A stretch of 64,000 nt of DNA from Actinomadura rayongensis (GTDB taxonomy: Bacteria > Actinomycetota > Actinomycetes > Streptosporangiales > Streptosporangiaceae): the NCBI RefSeq assembly GCF_009831215.1, contig NZ_WUTW01000001.1, positions 1,321,423 to 1,385,422 of the forward strand, read 5' to 3'. The notes under the pieces are model-generated. The model saw only the letters and a list, made by a program, of their open reading frames with translations, searched no databases and was not told the DNA's origin. Made by a program: the position numbers and the translations under genes. Positions 16,923-28,540 of this stretch are shown here, piece after piece (the stretch's first letter is position 1; the number at the start of each line of letters is the position of its first letter).

Positions 16923-18362
16923 TTACGCGGCGGTAAGTTCGAGCAATTCGGCGGCGGCGCGCGCGTTCGCGGCGGCGGCCCCGTAGGTGGCCACGTGGAC
17001 GGCCCCCTCCGGCCGCCAGACGGGCAGTCCCATCTCCACGAGGACGGCGTCCGGACGGGCCGTGAGCAGCGCGGAAGCGAGCGCGCGCTGTCCCGCGTGC
17101 CGGTGCGCGTCCCGCAGGACGATCACCAGCCCGCGCCCCCGGGCACGTTCCACCAGGCCGGCGGCCTCGGCGGGGGAGCCGTCGGCCCGGACGGCGTCCG
17201 GCGCGTACGGCCCGAGCCCCCACGGCGTCGGCCCGACCGCGATGTTGCCGTCCGCCGACAGCTCCACGACGAGCGGCGGCGCGGCGAAGACCGGGAGCGT
17301 CCCGGTGACGCGGAGGGCGCGGCGGGCGGCGTCCAGCCCGGCGGCCCGGTCCGGCCGGACGTCCGGCGTGCCGGGCGGACGCCGGAGCGCCTCGGTGCGG
17401 GACGCGGCGTCGGCGAGCCGTTCCAGCGGCAGCCGCCCGGACCGGACGGCCCCGGTGATCGCCGCCAGGACGGCCCGGACGGAGTCGGCGTGCTCGCGCG
17501 GCCCGAGGCACAGCAGGTCCGCGCCCGCCAGCAGCGCCCGGACGGCCGCCTCCGGGATCCCGATCGCGCCGCTCGCCCCCTTCATGTCCAGGGCGTCGGT
17601 GACGATCACGCCCCGGTAGCCGAGATGCTCGCGCAGCAGCCCGGTGATCACGGCGGGGGAGAGGGTCGCGGGCACGCCGCCGGTGATCGCGGGCAGGTCC
17701 AGGTGGGCGGTCATCACGGCCCGGGCGCCTGCCGCGATGGCCGCGCGGAACGGCACCAGCTCGCGCCGGTCCAGCAGGTCCAGGTCGGCGTCCACGATCG
17801 GGACGCCGAGATGGGAGTCCTCGACCGTCGCGCCGTGGCCGGGGAAGTGCTTGGCACAGGCCGCGACGCCCGCCTCCTGCGTCCCGGCGACGGCGGCTGC
17901 GGCGTGCCGGGCGACCAGTTCGGGGTCCGAACCGAACGAGCGGGTCCCGATGACGGGGTTGGCGGCGGCGGTGTTGACGTCCACCGACGGCGCGAAGTTG
18001 ACGTTCACCCCCACGGCGGCCAGCTCCGCGCCGAGCGAGCGGTAGACGCGGCGGGTCAGGTCCGGGTCGTCCACGGCGCCGAGCGCGGCGTTGCCCGGGT
18101 AGGGGCTGGCCGCGAGGTGGCCGCCGAGGCGGGTGACGTCGCCGCCCTCCTCGTCCATCGTGACGATCGGGGCCGCGACCTCGCGCAGCCGGGCGGTCAG
18201 CGCCGCGAGCGCGTCCGGGCCGGGGACGTTGCCGTTGATCGCGAACAGGGTGACGCCGCCGAGGCCGCGGTCCAGCTCGTCCAGGAGCCAGCGCGGGGCG
18301 GTGGCGCCCGCGAAGCCCGGCAGCAGCGCGGCGCGGGCCAGCCGGGACAGTTCGTCGCTCAT
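16923..18362 (-). CDS. Glycoside hydrolase family 3 beta-N-acetylhexosaminidase (NagZ-like)
   Basis: A 479-residue GH3 enzyme. It has the NagZ signature AKHFPGHGATVEDSH, with the His/Asp dyad, and the nucleophile Asp256 in VIVTDALDMKG. A C-terminal extension of about 150 residues beyond the barrel resembles two-domain GH3 enzymes. No signal peptide is visible, so it should be cytoplasmic and act on imported N-acetylglucosaminides such as chitobiose or muropeptide fragments. Its start overlaps the stop of the upstream permease gene (ATGA), so it is the last gene of the sugar-import operon. Substrate identity is inference from motif and context. Confidence 0.88.
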   Translation of the reverse strand: MSDELSRLARAALLPGFAGATAPRWLLDELDRGLGGVTLFAINGNVPGPDALAALTARLREVAAPIVTMDEEGGDVTRLGGHLAASPYPGNAALGAVDDPDLTRRVYRSLGAELAAVGVNVNFAPSVDVNTAAANPVIGTRSFGSDPELVARHAAAAVAGTQEAGVAACAKHFPGHGATVEDSHLGVPIVDADLDLLDRRELVPFRAAIAAGARAVMTAHLDLPAITGGVPATLSPAVITGLLREHLGYRGVIVTDALDMKGASGAIGIPEAAVRALLAGADLLCLGPREHADSVRAVLAAITGAVRSGRLPLERLADAASRTEALRRPPGTPDVRPDRAAGLDAARRALRVTGTLPVFAAPPLVVELSADGNIAVGPTPWGLGPYAPDAVRADGSPAEAAGLVERARGRGLVIVLRDAHRHAGQRALASALLTARPDAVLVEMGLPVWRPEGAVHVATYGAAAANARAAAELLELTAA

Positions 18363-19201
18363 CCCTTCACCGCCCCGGCGGTCAGCCCGGACACCATGCG
18401 GCGCTGGATCGCGAGGAAGAACACGATGACGGGGAGCGTGAGCAGCGTGGACGCGGCCATGATCGAGCCCCAGGCGTTCCCGCTGTGCCCGAAGAAGTAC
18501 TGCATCATGATCGGCAGGGTCGCCTTGTCCTGGTCGTCGAGGAACGTGAACGCGAAGAGGAACTCGTTCCAGGCGGTGATGAAGGAGAAGATGCTGGTGG
18601 CGACCAGTCCGGGCGCGACGAGCGGGAGCAGGACGCTGAAGAACACCCGCACCGGGCCGGCGCCGTCCAGCGCCGCCGCCTCCTCCAACTCCTTCGGGAT
18701 CGCCGCGACGAACCCGCGCAGCATCAGCACCGCGAACGGCACCGAGAACCCGATGTAGACGAGGGCGAGGCCGCTGAGGCTGTTCAGCAGGTCCAGCCGC
18801 CGCAGGTCCAGGAACAGCGGGATGACCAGGGCCTCCAGCGGCGCCATCTGGACGATCAGCAGCAGCACGAGGAACGTCGTCCGGAAGCGGAACCGGAACC
18901 GGGCGACGGCCGTCGCCGCGAGCAGCGCCAGCAGGCCGGACGCCACGACGGTCACCAGGGCCAGCACCAGGCTGTTACGGAAGTACGTCCAGAAGGACAC
19001 CTCCGCGACCGGGTTGCCGAGGACGTCGCCGAAGTGGCTGAGCGTCGGGTGCAGCGTGATCGGCTTCGGCGTCGTGCTGAAGATGGCGTCGTCGGGCTTG
19101 AACGCGGTCGACACCATCCAGAAGACGGGGAACACCGCGAGCGCGAACACCGCGAGCCCGAGGACGTTGAACCCCGCCGCGCGCAGTTTCCGGTGCCTCA
19201 T
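18359..19201 (-). CDS. Carbohydrate ABC transporter permease (MalG-type)
   Basis: A 280-residue inner-membrane permease with six helices. It starts MRHRKLRAAGFNVLGLAVFA, and the EAA loop is LEEAAALDGAGPVRVFFSVL, which docks the shared ATPase. It ends QRRMVSGLTAGAVKG, a typical MalG-like C-terminus. The start codon overlaps the stop of the MalF-type gene and its stop overlaps the GH3 start, both by 4 bases, so the three genes are tightly coupled. No ATP-binding subunit is encoded nearby. In actinomycetes such importers usually use the shared ATPase MsiK. Confidence 0.93.
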   Translation of the reverse strand: MRHRKLRAAGFNVLGLAVFALAVFPVFWMVSTAFKPDDAIFSTTPKPITLHPTLSHFGDVLGNPVAEVSFWTYFRNSLVLALVTVVASGLLALLAATAVARFRFRFRTTFLVLLLIVQMAPLEALVIPLFLDLRRLDLLNSLSGLALVYIGFSVPFAVLMLRGFVAAIPKELEEAAALDGAGPVRVFFSVLLPLVAPGLVATSIFSFITAWNEFLFAFTFLDDQDKATLPIMMQYFFGHSGNAWGSIMAASTLLTLPVIVFFLAIQRRMVSGLTAGAVKG

Positions 19202-20166
19202 GCCGTCTCCCCCTGCCGGACCATGACGCGGACGTACACCGCCGTGACGACGAGCAGGATCAGCGTGAGCACCACCGCGATGGCCGAGCCCATGCCGAGC
19301 TTGGGGTTCAGCGAGCCGAACGCCTCGGAGTAGGCGTAGAGCGACAGGTTGAAGGCGTCGCGGTTGGCGAGGCCGGACATGACGAACAGCTGGGTGAACA
19401 CCTTGAAGTCCCAGATCACCGACATGACGATCAGCACCATGAAGATCGGCTTGAGGAGCGGGACGGTGATCGTCCAGAACGACCGCCACGGGCCCGAGCC
19501 GTCCACGCGCGCCGCCTCGTACAGCTCGCTCGGGACGCTCTTGAGCCCGGCCAGCACCGACACGGCGACGAACGGGCACGCCTGCCAGACCACGCACACC
19601 GTCAGCACGGTGTAGGTGGACAGCGGGGTCGCGAACCAGTTGTGGTCGGGCCAGCCGCCGCCGACGAGGGCGTCGGGGAGGCGGTCCAGCAGCCAGTTGA
19701 CGAGGCCGCCGGTCGTGCCGAACAGCCAGGAGAAGATGATCGCGGCGGTGACCGGCGGCGTCGCCCACGCGACCAGCACGCCGCCCGCGACCAGGTTGGC
19801 CATGCGGCGGCCGAGCCGGTTGAGCAGCAGGCCGATGAGCGTGCCGACGGTCATCGTCAGCGTCACGGCGACGGCCGCGAACAGGACGGTGTGGCGGAGC
19901 GTCTGCCAGAAGAACGGGTCGGCGAAGATCGTCCGGAAGTACTCCAGGCCGACGTGCTCGGCGGGCTCGCCGCGGAGCTGCCGGTTGCCGATCTTCTGCA
20001 GCGACATGACGCCGATCTGGCCGATCGGCCACAGCATCAGCACGGCGATGACGGCCAGCGCGGGCAGGATCAGCAGATACGGCCCGGGGCGGAGGCGGCG
20101 GGAGCGCGCCGGACCGGGATCGCCCCGGTCCGGCGCCTTCCCCACCGCGGACGCGGTGTCGAGCAT
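19198..20166 (-). CDS. Carbohydrate ABC transporter permease (MalF-type)
   Basis: A 322-residue inner-membrane permease with an N-terminal cytoplasmic stretch, the first helix LLILPALAVIAVLMLWPIGQ, and the EAA loop SELYEAARVDGSGPWRSFW. It should form a heterodimeric channel with the MalG-type partner encoded directly downstream. It lies 9 bases after the binding-protein gene. Family level (carbohydrate uptake 1) is clear. The exact sugar is not. Confidence 0.93.
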   Translation of the reverse strand: MLDTASAVGKAPDRGDPGPARSRRLRPGPYLLILPALAVIAVLMLWPIGQIGVMSLQKIGNRQLRGEPAEHVGLEYFRTIFADPFFWQTLRHTVLFAAVAVTLTMTVGTLIGLLLNRLGRRMANLVAGGVLVAWATPPVTAAIIFSWLFGTTGGLVNWLLDRLPDALVGGGWPDHNWFATPLSTYTVLTVCVVWQACPFVAVSVLAGLKSVPSELYEAARVDGSGPWRSFWTITVPLLKPIFMVLIVMSVIWDFKVFTQLFVMSGLANRDAFNLSLYAYSEAFGSLNPKLGMGSAIAVVLTLILLVVTAVYVRVMVRQGETA

Positions 20167-20175
20167 CTCGTCCCC

Positions 20176-21441
20176 TTACGGGTTGAGGAGCGTGTTGGCC
20201 TGCTCGTCGGCCTTCTTCAGCTCGTCGTCGATCGGCTTGCCCTGGACGATCGCCTTCAGCATGTTCGGGACGACCTTCTTGCTCTGCTCGAACTCGCCCC
20301 AGCCGGAGCTGATCGGCGCGAACTTGGTGTTCGCGGCGATGTCGGTGAACACGGCGAGCCTCGGGTCGGAGAACCGGACGTCCGAGCGCATCGAGGAGAA
20401 GCCGCTGATGTCGGCCCACGCGGCGGCGTTCTTGGCGTTGTTCAGGACGGTGGCGTAGTCGAACGCGGCCTTCGGCGCCTTGGTGTCCTTCCAGACGGCG
20501 ACGTCCGAGCCGCCCGCGAGCGCCGGGGCGTTGCCGCCGTTCTTCGCCGGGATCGGGAAGACGGCCCACTTGTCGGCGTTCTTCGGAGCGATCTTCTTCA
20601 TCTGGGCGAAGGCCCAGCTGCCGTCGATGTACATGCCGAGCTTTCCGAGCGCGAAGTCGGTCTGCGGGCCCTGCAGCTCGTTCTTGCCGACGTACTTCTC
20701 CGGCGCGACCTTGTCCGTCGTGATCAGGCCCGTGTAGTACGACACGGCGTCCTTGACCTGCGGGGACGTGAACTGGCCGACCCACTTGCCGTTCTGCTTG
20801 GCCGCGATGTCGCCGCCCGCGCCCCAGACGAAGCTGAGCAGCGCGTTGGTCTGGTCGGTCGGGACGCCGATGCCGGGGACCTTCTGGGCGTCCTGGACCT
20901 TCTTGGCGGCGGCGGTCAGCTCGGCCCACGTCTTGGGCGCGGTGATGCCGGCCTTGTCGAACCAGTCCTTGCGGTACCAGACGCCGCGCACGCCGCCGTA
21001 CCAGGGGAGCGCGTAGGTCTTGCCGTCCGCCTTGTCGTTCTCCAGGGCGGTCTTGTTGAGCTTGCCCGCGTCGGCCCAGCCCGCGACCTGGTCGGTGATG
21101 TCGAGGAGGTTGCCCTGCTCGATGTGGGACTGGACGTCGGTGTTGCCGAGTTCGGTGACGTCCGGCCCCTCGCCGCCGGCGGCGGCCTTCTGGAACGTGG
21201 TGGCGACCTGCGGCCATGGGACGTACTTCACCTGGACGTCGGTGTTCGGGTGCTTCTGCCGGAACTCCGTCTCGACCTGGTCGAGGAACTTGGTCTGCTC
21301 GGGCGTGCCGTCGCCCATCATCCAGACCTTGAGCTGCGCGGGGTCCTTGCCCGCGTCCGCGCCGTCCTTCTTGTCGCCGCCGCAGGCCGAGGCGGCCAGG
21401 GCGATCGCGACCGTCGTCGCCGCGATCCTGGTGTATTTCAC
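20176..21441 (-). CDS. Sugar ABC transporter substrate-binding lipoprotein
   Basis: A 421-residue family-1 solute-binding protein. It has a basic start and hydrophobic signal ending in the lipobox-like ASAC (IAATTVAIALAASACGG), then the mature domain from LKVWMMGDGTPEQTK. The GTG at 21441 is supported by GGAAAGGAA upstream. It should be anchored outside the membrane and deliver an oligosaccharide to the two permeases. The Lys-rich, aromatic mature sequence (VWKDTKAPKAAFDYATVL) resembles chitooligosaccharide, maltose or trehalose binders. The GH3 hexosaminidase in the operon favours an amino-sugar oligomer. This is inference. Confidence 0.92.
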   Translation of the reverse strand: MKYTRIAATTVAIALAASACGGDKKDGADAGKDPAQLKVWMMGDGTPEQTKFLDQVETEFRQKHPNTDVQVKYVPWPQVATTFQKAAAGGEGPDVTELGNTDVQSHIEQGNLLDITDQVAGWADAGKLNKTALENDKADGKTYALPWYGGVRGVWYRKDWFDKAGITAPKTWAELTAAAKKVQDAQKVPGIGVPTDQTNALLSFVWGAGGDIAAKQNGKWVGQFTSPQVKDAVSYYTGLITTDKVAPEKYVGKNELQGPQTDFALGKLGMYIDGSWAFAQMKKIAPKNADKWAVFPIPAKNGGNAPALAGGSDVAVWKDTKAPKAAFDYATVLNNAKNAAAWADISGFSSMRSDVRFSDPRLAVFTDIAANTKFAPISSGWGEFEQSKKVVPNMLKAIVQGKPIDDELKKADEQANTLLNP

Positions 21442-21614
21442 TGGGGGTTCCTTTCCGGCATCGCCCGCCCGGCCTGCAGTGCTTCGTGCCCCGACGCGGA
21501 GAACCCGTAGGGTCCAGCCATGCCGTGGTCGCCGTCGCACCGCTCGCGGGCGCCCTGCTCGCCAGTGGCGCTCGGTGCGCCTCCCCCGGGGGACCGGGTC
21601 GGGCGCCTGGGGCG

Positions 21615-21650
21615 TAAACTAACAAGAAAGTTTCCTATTTAAAACGGCTC
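21615..21650. promoter_or_regulatory. AT-rich operator/promoter region between sugar operon and ROK gene
   Basis: An unusually AT-rich island in this genome. AAGAAAGTTTCCT (21624-21636) is a near-palindrome around a central G, and AAACT (21617-21621)/AGTTT (21629-21633) forms a second inverted repeat. Repeats of the GAAA/TTTC kind are typical ROK-repressor operators in actinomycetes. The island lies about 35 bases before the ROK start and 175 bases from the divergent binding-protein start. Confidence 0.45.
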
Positions 21651-21683
21651 GTTAGCGGATTGAGACATCGAGGTGGTCGAAGC

Positions 21684-22898
21684 ATGACCCGACGGCCCGG
21701 AACACCGCGTTTGCTGCGCGAGCTGAACGACCGCGCGGCGCTGGACCTGCTGCTCAGCCGGGGACCGCTCACGCGGGCGCAGATCGGCGAGCACACGGGG
21801 CTGTCGAAGGTCACCGCGTCGCAGCTCCTCGCGCGGCTGGAGGAGCGCGGGCTGGTCGAGGTCGCGGGCGAGCAGGCGGGCGGCCGGGGGCCCAACGCGG
21901 CGCTGTACGCGGTCGTGCCGTCGAGCGCCTATGTGGCGGGGCTGGAGGTCGGGCCGGACGGGGTGACGGCGGGCGTCGCCGACATCACGGGCCGGGTCGT
22001 CGCGCGGGTCACCGTCGACCCGAACGGGACGGACGCGCCCGCGCCGCTCGTCCACGACGCCGTCGTCAAGGCGTGCGCGTCGGCGGACGTCGCGGTGGGG
22101 CGGCTCAGCGCGTTCGTCATCGGGACGCCCGGCGTCGTGGACCCGCGGTCGGGGGACGTGCAGTTCGCGTTCGACCTGCCCGGCTGGCACGCGGGCGTGC
22201 TCGCGGCGCTGCGGTCGGACCTGCGCGCGCCCGTGACGCTGGAGAACGACGTCAACCTCGCCGCGCTCGCCGAACGGGCCTACGGGGCGGCGGCGTCCGC
22301 CGAGGACTTCGCGCTGGTGTGGCTGGACCGGGGCATCGGCCTGTCGGTGATGCTCGGCGGACGGCTGCACCGGGGACGGTTCGGCGGCGCGGGCGAGATC
22401 GGCTACCTGCCCGTGCCCGGCGCGCCGCTGCCGGTGGGCACGGCGCGCCGCGCCCCCGACGCCGCCGAGGGCGTCACCGAGTCGACCTCGTGGGGCATTC
22501 CCGCGCTGGCGGGCGGTTACGGCTCGCTGGTCGGCGCGGACGCGGTGCGCCGCCTCGCCCACGCGCACGGCTTCACCGAGCCGACCGCCGTCGCCTGCGT
22601 CCGGGCCGCCGCCGCCGACGAGTCGCGCGGCGCCGCGTTCCTGGACGAGCTGGCCGACCGCATCGCCTACGGCGTGACCTCGGTGAACATCGTGCTGGAC
22701 CCGGGCCTGGTCGTCCTGTCAGGCCGCCTCGGCGTCGCCGGCGGCCGTCCGCTGGCCACCCGGATCGAGGGCGTGGTCGGACGCATCAGCCCGACCCGCC
22801 CCGCCGTGGCGGTCAGCGAGGTGGAGGGCCCGCCCGTCCTGCGCGGCGCCCTCCACGCCGCCGTCGAACAGGCCCGCGACGAGGTCTTCGCCTCCTGA
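21684..22898 (+). CDS. ROK-family transcriptional repressor
   Basis: A 404-residue protein: N-terminal winged helix (about residues 10-75; TRAQIGEHTGLSKVTASQLL, EERGLVEVAGEQ) and a C-terminal ROK sugar-kinase-like domain (LENDVNLAALAERAYG, LDRGIGLSVMLGGRLHRG). The ROK zinc motif CxCGxxGCxE expected after GEIGYLP is missing and no cysteines occur there. The DNxD-like NDVN and the sugar-contact HRGRFGGAGEIG are kept. It probably senses a sugar and represses the divergent transporter-GH3 operon. ATG 21684 was preferred over TTG 21660. Confidence 0.88.
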   Translation: MTRRPGTPRLLRELNDRAALDLLLSRGPLTRAQIGEHTGLSKVTASQLLARLEERGLVEVAGEQAGGRGPNAALYAVVPSSAYVAGLEVGPDGVTAGVADITGRVVARVTVDPNGTDAPAPLVHDAVVKACASADVAVGRLSAFVIGTPGVVDPRSGDVQFAFDLPGWHAGVLAALRSDLRAPVTLENDVNLAALAERAYGAAASAEDFALVWLDRGIGLSVMLGGRLHRGRFGGAGEIGYLPVPGAPLPVGTARRAPDAAEGVTESTSWGIPALAGGYGSLVGADAVRRLAHAHGFTEPTAVACVRAAAADESRGAAFLDELADRIAYGVTSVNIVLDPGLVVLSGRLGVAGGRPLATRIEGVVGRISPTRPAVAVSEVEGPPVLRGALHAAVEQARDEVFAS

Positions 22899-22979
22899 CC
22901 CGCCCGACCTCCCACACCCAGGCCCCCGAACCCGCACCGCGCAGCCGCCCTGCGCCGTGCGGGGGCGGCGGCGCGCGGG

Positions 22980-23117
22980 TTACTTCTGCGGCTGCGGTGC
23001 CGTGGCCGCGACCGGTGGGACGCGTCGCGGGTCGTGCAGGGCACGGTCCAGGACGGTCCGGTTGATGATTTCGCGCTTGCGTCGTTGCGCGGCGGCCCAA
23101 CGTGCCGTCGGTGTCAT
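22980..23117 (-). CDS. Small basic protein (45 residues), unknown function
   Basis: A 45-residue ORF beginning MTPTARWAAAQRRKREIINR and ending in a Pro/Ala/Gln tail. Its ATG is preceded by AGGAGTCGCC, one of the best Shine-Dalgarno sites in the window. The product has a predicted amphipathic basic helix (RWAAAQRRKREIINRTVLDRAL). I do not recognise a family. It is divergent from secA2 across 267 bases and convergent with the ROK gene across 81 bases. The strong ribosome-binding site is the main evidence that it is real. Confidence 0.55.
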   Translation of the reverse strand: MTPTARWAAAQRRKREIINRTVLDRALHDPRRVPPVAATAPQPQK

Positions 23118-23384
23118 GGCGACTCCTGATTTCCGCGGCGGGCTTTCCCCGTCCCGCCGCAAACCCCGTATGACCTCATCTTCCCAGCCCCGTCTGGCAC
23201 GCCGGATCCACCCAGAGGACGAATTCGCGGTGCGACCTTCGGCCGACGCCCCGGGGGCGGAACGCGCGGGCGCCGGCCGCGCGCGTTACCTTCGGGGCGG
23301 GGCGAGTCCGCGCGGCCGGCGGCGGCTCGTCCGCCCTCCCGGCGGCGCCGCGCGGGAGGCCCTGGAACCCGGCGAGGAGGACGC

Positions 23385-25778
23385 ATGGCCCTGCGGGAGC
23401 GCCTGCGCAGGTTGGCGCAGCGGCCGGGGAGCGCGGACATCGGCCCGCTCCAGGCCGTCGTGGCCGAGGCGGGACGCCGTGAGGACGACGTCCGCGCCCT
23501 CGACGACGCGGCCCTCACCGCCGCCGTCGCCGAGCTGCGCGAAACGGGCCTGCGCGCCGACGCCGACCTCGCCGCGTTCTGCGCGCTCGGCCGGGAGGCG
23601 GCGCGGCGCGCGCTCGGCGAGCGGCCGTTCGACGTGCAGCTCGTCGGCGTCCTCGCGCTGCTGTCGGGACGGGTCGCCGAGATGGCCACCGGCGAGGGCA
23701 AGACGCTGGCCGGGGCGCTCGCCGCCGCGGGCCACGCGCTGCGCGGACGGCGCGTCCACGTCCTGTCGGTCAACGACTACCTCGCCCGCCGCGACGCCGA
23801 GTGGATGCGCCCGCTGCACGCGCTGCTCGGCATGACGTCCGGCTGGGTCGTGCAGGAGTCCGCGCCGGACGAGCGCCGCGCCGCCTACGCCGCCGACATC
23901 ACGTACGCGCCGGTCAGCGAGGTCGGCTTCGATCTGCTGCGCGACCGCCTCGCCACCGACCCGGACGCGCTCGTCCTGCCCGAGCCCGGCGTCGCGCTCA
24001 TCGACGAGGCGGACTCGGTGCTGGTGGACGAGGCGATGGTCCCGCTCGTCCTCGCCGGAAACGCCGACGACGAACCCACCACCGATACCGCAGTGTCCCC
24101 CGACGAACCGACCCCGACCGACCTCGCAGTATCCCCCGACCAACCGACCCCGACCGACCTCCCGGGCGACCACGCCGAGCTGGTGCGGCGGCTGCGGCCC
24201 GGCCGCGACTACACCACGGACGAGGAGGCGCGCAATGTCCAGCTCACCCCGGCCGGCGCCCGCGAGGTCGAACGCGCGCTCGGCGGCATCGACCTGTACG
24301 CGCCCGCGCACCTGCCGACGCTGACCGCCGTCAACCTCGCCCTGCACGCCGAGGCGCTGCTGCACCGCGACGTCGACTACATCGTCCGGGACGGCGCGGT
24401 GAAGCTGATCAGCGAGTCCCGGGGCCGCGTCGCGCTGCTCCAGCGCTGGCCGGACGGCCTGCACGCGGCGGTCGAGGCCAAGGAGCGGCTCGCGGCGTCG
24501 CCCGGCGGGGAGATCCTGGACTCGATCACCGTCCAGGAACTGATCGGCCGCTATCCGGTGCGGTGCGGCATGACGGGCACCGCGCTCGCCGTCGCCGGGC
24601 AGCTGCGCGAGTTCTACGAGCTGGACGTGGTCGTCGTCCCGCCGAACCGGCCGCGCATCCGCGTGGACGAGCCCGACCGCCTCTACGCCACGGCCGACGA
24701 CCGCGACGTCGCCGTCGTCGAGGTCATCGCCGACGCGCACGCCGCCGGACGGCCCGTGCTGGCCGGGACGCCGGACGTCGCGGCGTCCGAACGGCTCGCG
24801 CGGCGGCTGCGCCGGGCCGGGCTGGACCCGGTCGTCCTCAACGCCAAGAACGACGCCGCCGAGGCCGCGATCATCGCCGAGGCGGGCGCGTACGGGGCGA
24901 TCACCGTGTCCACGCAGATGGCGGGGCGCGGCACCGACATCCGGCTCGGCGGCGCGGACGGCGCCGACCGCGACCGGGCGGCCGAGGCGGGCGGCCTGCT
25001 GGTCGTCGGAACGGGCCACTACCACAGCAGCAGGCTGGACGATCAGCTCCGCGGCCGGGCCGGACGCCAGGGCGATCCCGGCGGCTCGGTGTTCCTCACC
25101 GCGCTGACCGACGACCTCGTCACCCGCTACGCGCCCGACCAGACCTACGACGGCCCGACCGCCGACGACGGCCTGGTCACCGACAAGGGCGCGCACTGGA
25201 TCGCCGGCCACGCCCAGCGCGTCGCCGAGGGCGTCGACCTGGAGATCCACCGCAACACGTGGCGCTACAACCACCTGATCGGGCTGCAGCGCGAAGACGT
25301 CCTCGCCGAGCGCGACCGCGTCCTGCGCGGCGACGCGGGGGACGCCCTGATGCGCGACCGCGCCGCCGCGCACCACCGCGAGCTGACGGACGCGGCGGGG
25401 GAGGACGCGGTCGCGGCGGCGGCCCGCCAGCTCGTCCTGTTCCACCTCGACCGCACCTGGTCGCGCCATCTGGCCTACTTGGCGGACCTGCGCGAAGGCA
25501 TCCACCTGCGGTCGCTCGGCCGGGGCCTGGACCCGCTGGTGGAGTTCAACCGCGAGGCCGTCCCGGCGGGCAAGCGCCTGCTCGCCGACGCGCGGGACGC
25601 CGCCGTCGAGGCGTTCAACGCCCTGCCCCCGGACGTGGACCTGACGGCAGCGGGCGTCCGGCGTCCCACCGCGACGTGGACGTACATCGCGCACGACAAC
25701 CCGTTCGGCACGCTGGACGAACGGGCCTTCCGCGGCCTCGTCGCAATGTTCACCGGCCGCCGGGGCCGCTCGTCCTGA
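23385..25778 (+). CDS. secA2: Accessory preprotein translocase ATPase SecA2
   Basis: A 797-residue SecA-family ATPase that drives export of a subset of proteins through SecYEG. It is shorter than housekeeping SecA (about 900 residues or more) and lacks the C-terminal zinc-binding tail, both SecA2 features. Walker A ATGEGKT is at residues 101-107. SVNDYLARRDAEWM, LIDEADSVLVDEA (motif II), TVSTQMAGRGTDIRLGG and QLRGRAGRQGDPGGS are intact. A Pro/Asp/Thr-rich insertion with a tandem 12-residue repeat (about residues 236-259) interrupts the region just after the DEAD motif. The ATG follows GCGAGGAGG. The upstream 267-base region is GC-rich with no clear motif. Confidence 0.93.
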   Translation: MALRERLRRLAQRPGSADIGPLQAVVAEAGRREDDVRALDDAALTAAVAELRETGLRADADLAAFCALGREAARRALGERPFDVQLVGVLALLSGRVAEMATGEGKTLAGALAAAGHALRGRRVHVLSVNDYLARRDAEWMRPLHALLGMTSGWVVQESAPDERRAAYAADITYAPVSEVGFDLLRDRLATDPDALVLPEPGVALIDEADSVLVDEAMVPLVLAGNADDEPTTDTAVSPDEPTPTDLAVSPDQPTPTDLPGDHAELVRRLRPGRDYTTDEEARNVQLTPAGAREVERALGGIDLYAPAHLPTLTAVNLALHAEALLHRDVDYIVRDGAVKLISESRGRVALLQRWPDGLHAAVEAKERLAASPGGEILDSITVQELIGRYPVRCGMTGTALAVAGQLREFYELDVVVVPPNRPRIRVDEPDRLYATADDRDVAVVEVIADAHAAGRPVLAGTPDVAASERLARRLRRAGLDPVVLNAKNDAAEAAIIAEAGAYGAITVSTQMAGRGTDIRLGGADGADRDRAAEAGGLLVVGTGHYHSSRLDDQLRGRAGRQGDPGGSVFLTALTDDLVTRYAPDQTYDGPTADDGLVTDKGAHWIAGHAQRVAEGVDLEIHRNTWRYNHLIGLQREDVLAERDRVLRGDAGDALMRDRAAAHHRELTDAAGEDAVAAAARQLVLFHLDRTWSRHLAYLADLREGIHLRSLGRGLDPLVEFNREAVPAGKRLLADARDAAVEAFNALPPDVDLTAAGVRRPTATWTYIAHDNPFGTLDERAFRGLVAMFTGRRGRSS
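24090..24161 (+). repeat. Two tandem 36-bp repeats inside secA2
   Basis: Two in-frame 36-base units (24090-24125 and 24126-24161) differ at only a few positions. They encode VSPDEPTPTDL followed by VSPDQPTPTDL (plus a joining Ala). They lie in a disordered acidic, proline-rich insertion of SecA2. Confidence 0.85.
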
Positions 25779-25787
25779 GCGGCCCCG
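25761..25787. terminator. Bidirectional terminator between secA2 and katG
   Basis: A perfect 10-bp stem CGGGGCCGCT/AGCGGCCCCG with a 7-base loop overlaps the secA2 stop codon and lies 11 bases from the katG stop. Confidence 0.75.
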
Positions 25788-25797
25788 GACGGGCGGG

Positions 25798-28527
<2,730 letters not shown>

Positions 28528-28540
28528 AAACGGGGTGAAC

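Noticed and set aside
18359..21625. One apparent 1088-residue leftward reading frame
   Set aside because: Its first two thirds are a wrong frame through the binding-protein and MalF-type genes. Only the last 280 residues, starting at ATG 19201, encode a real permease.
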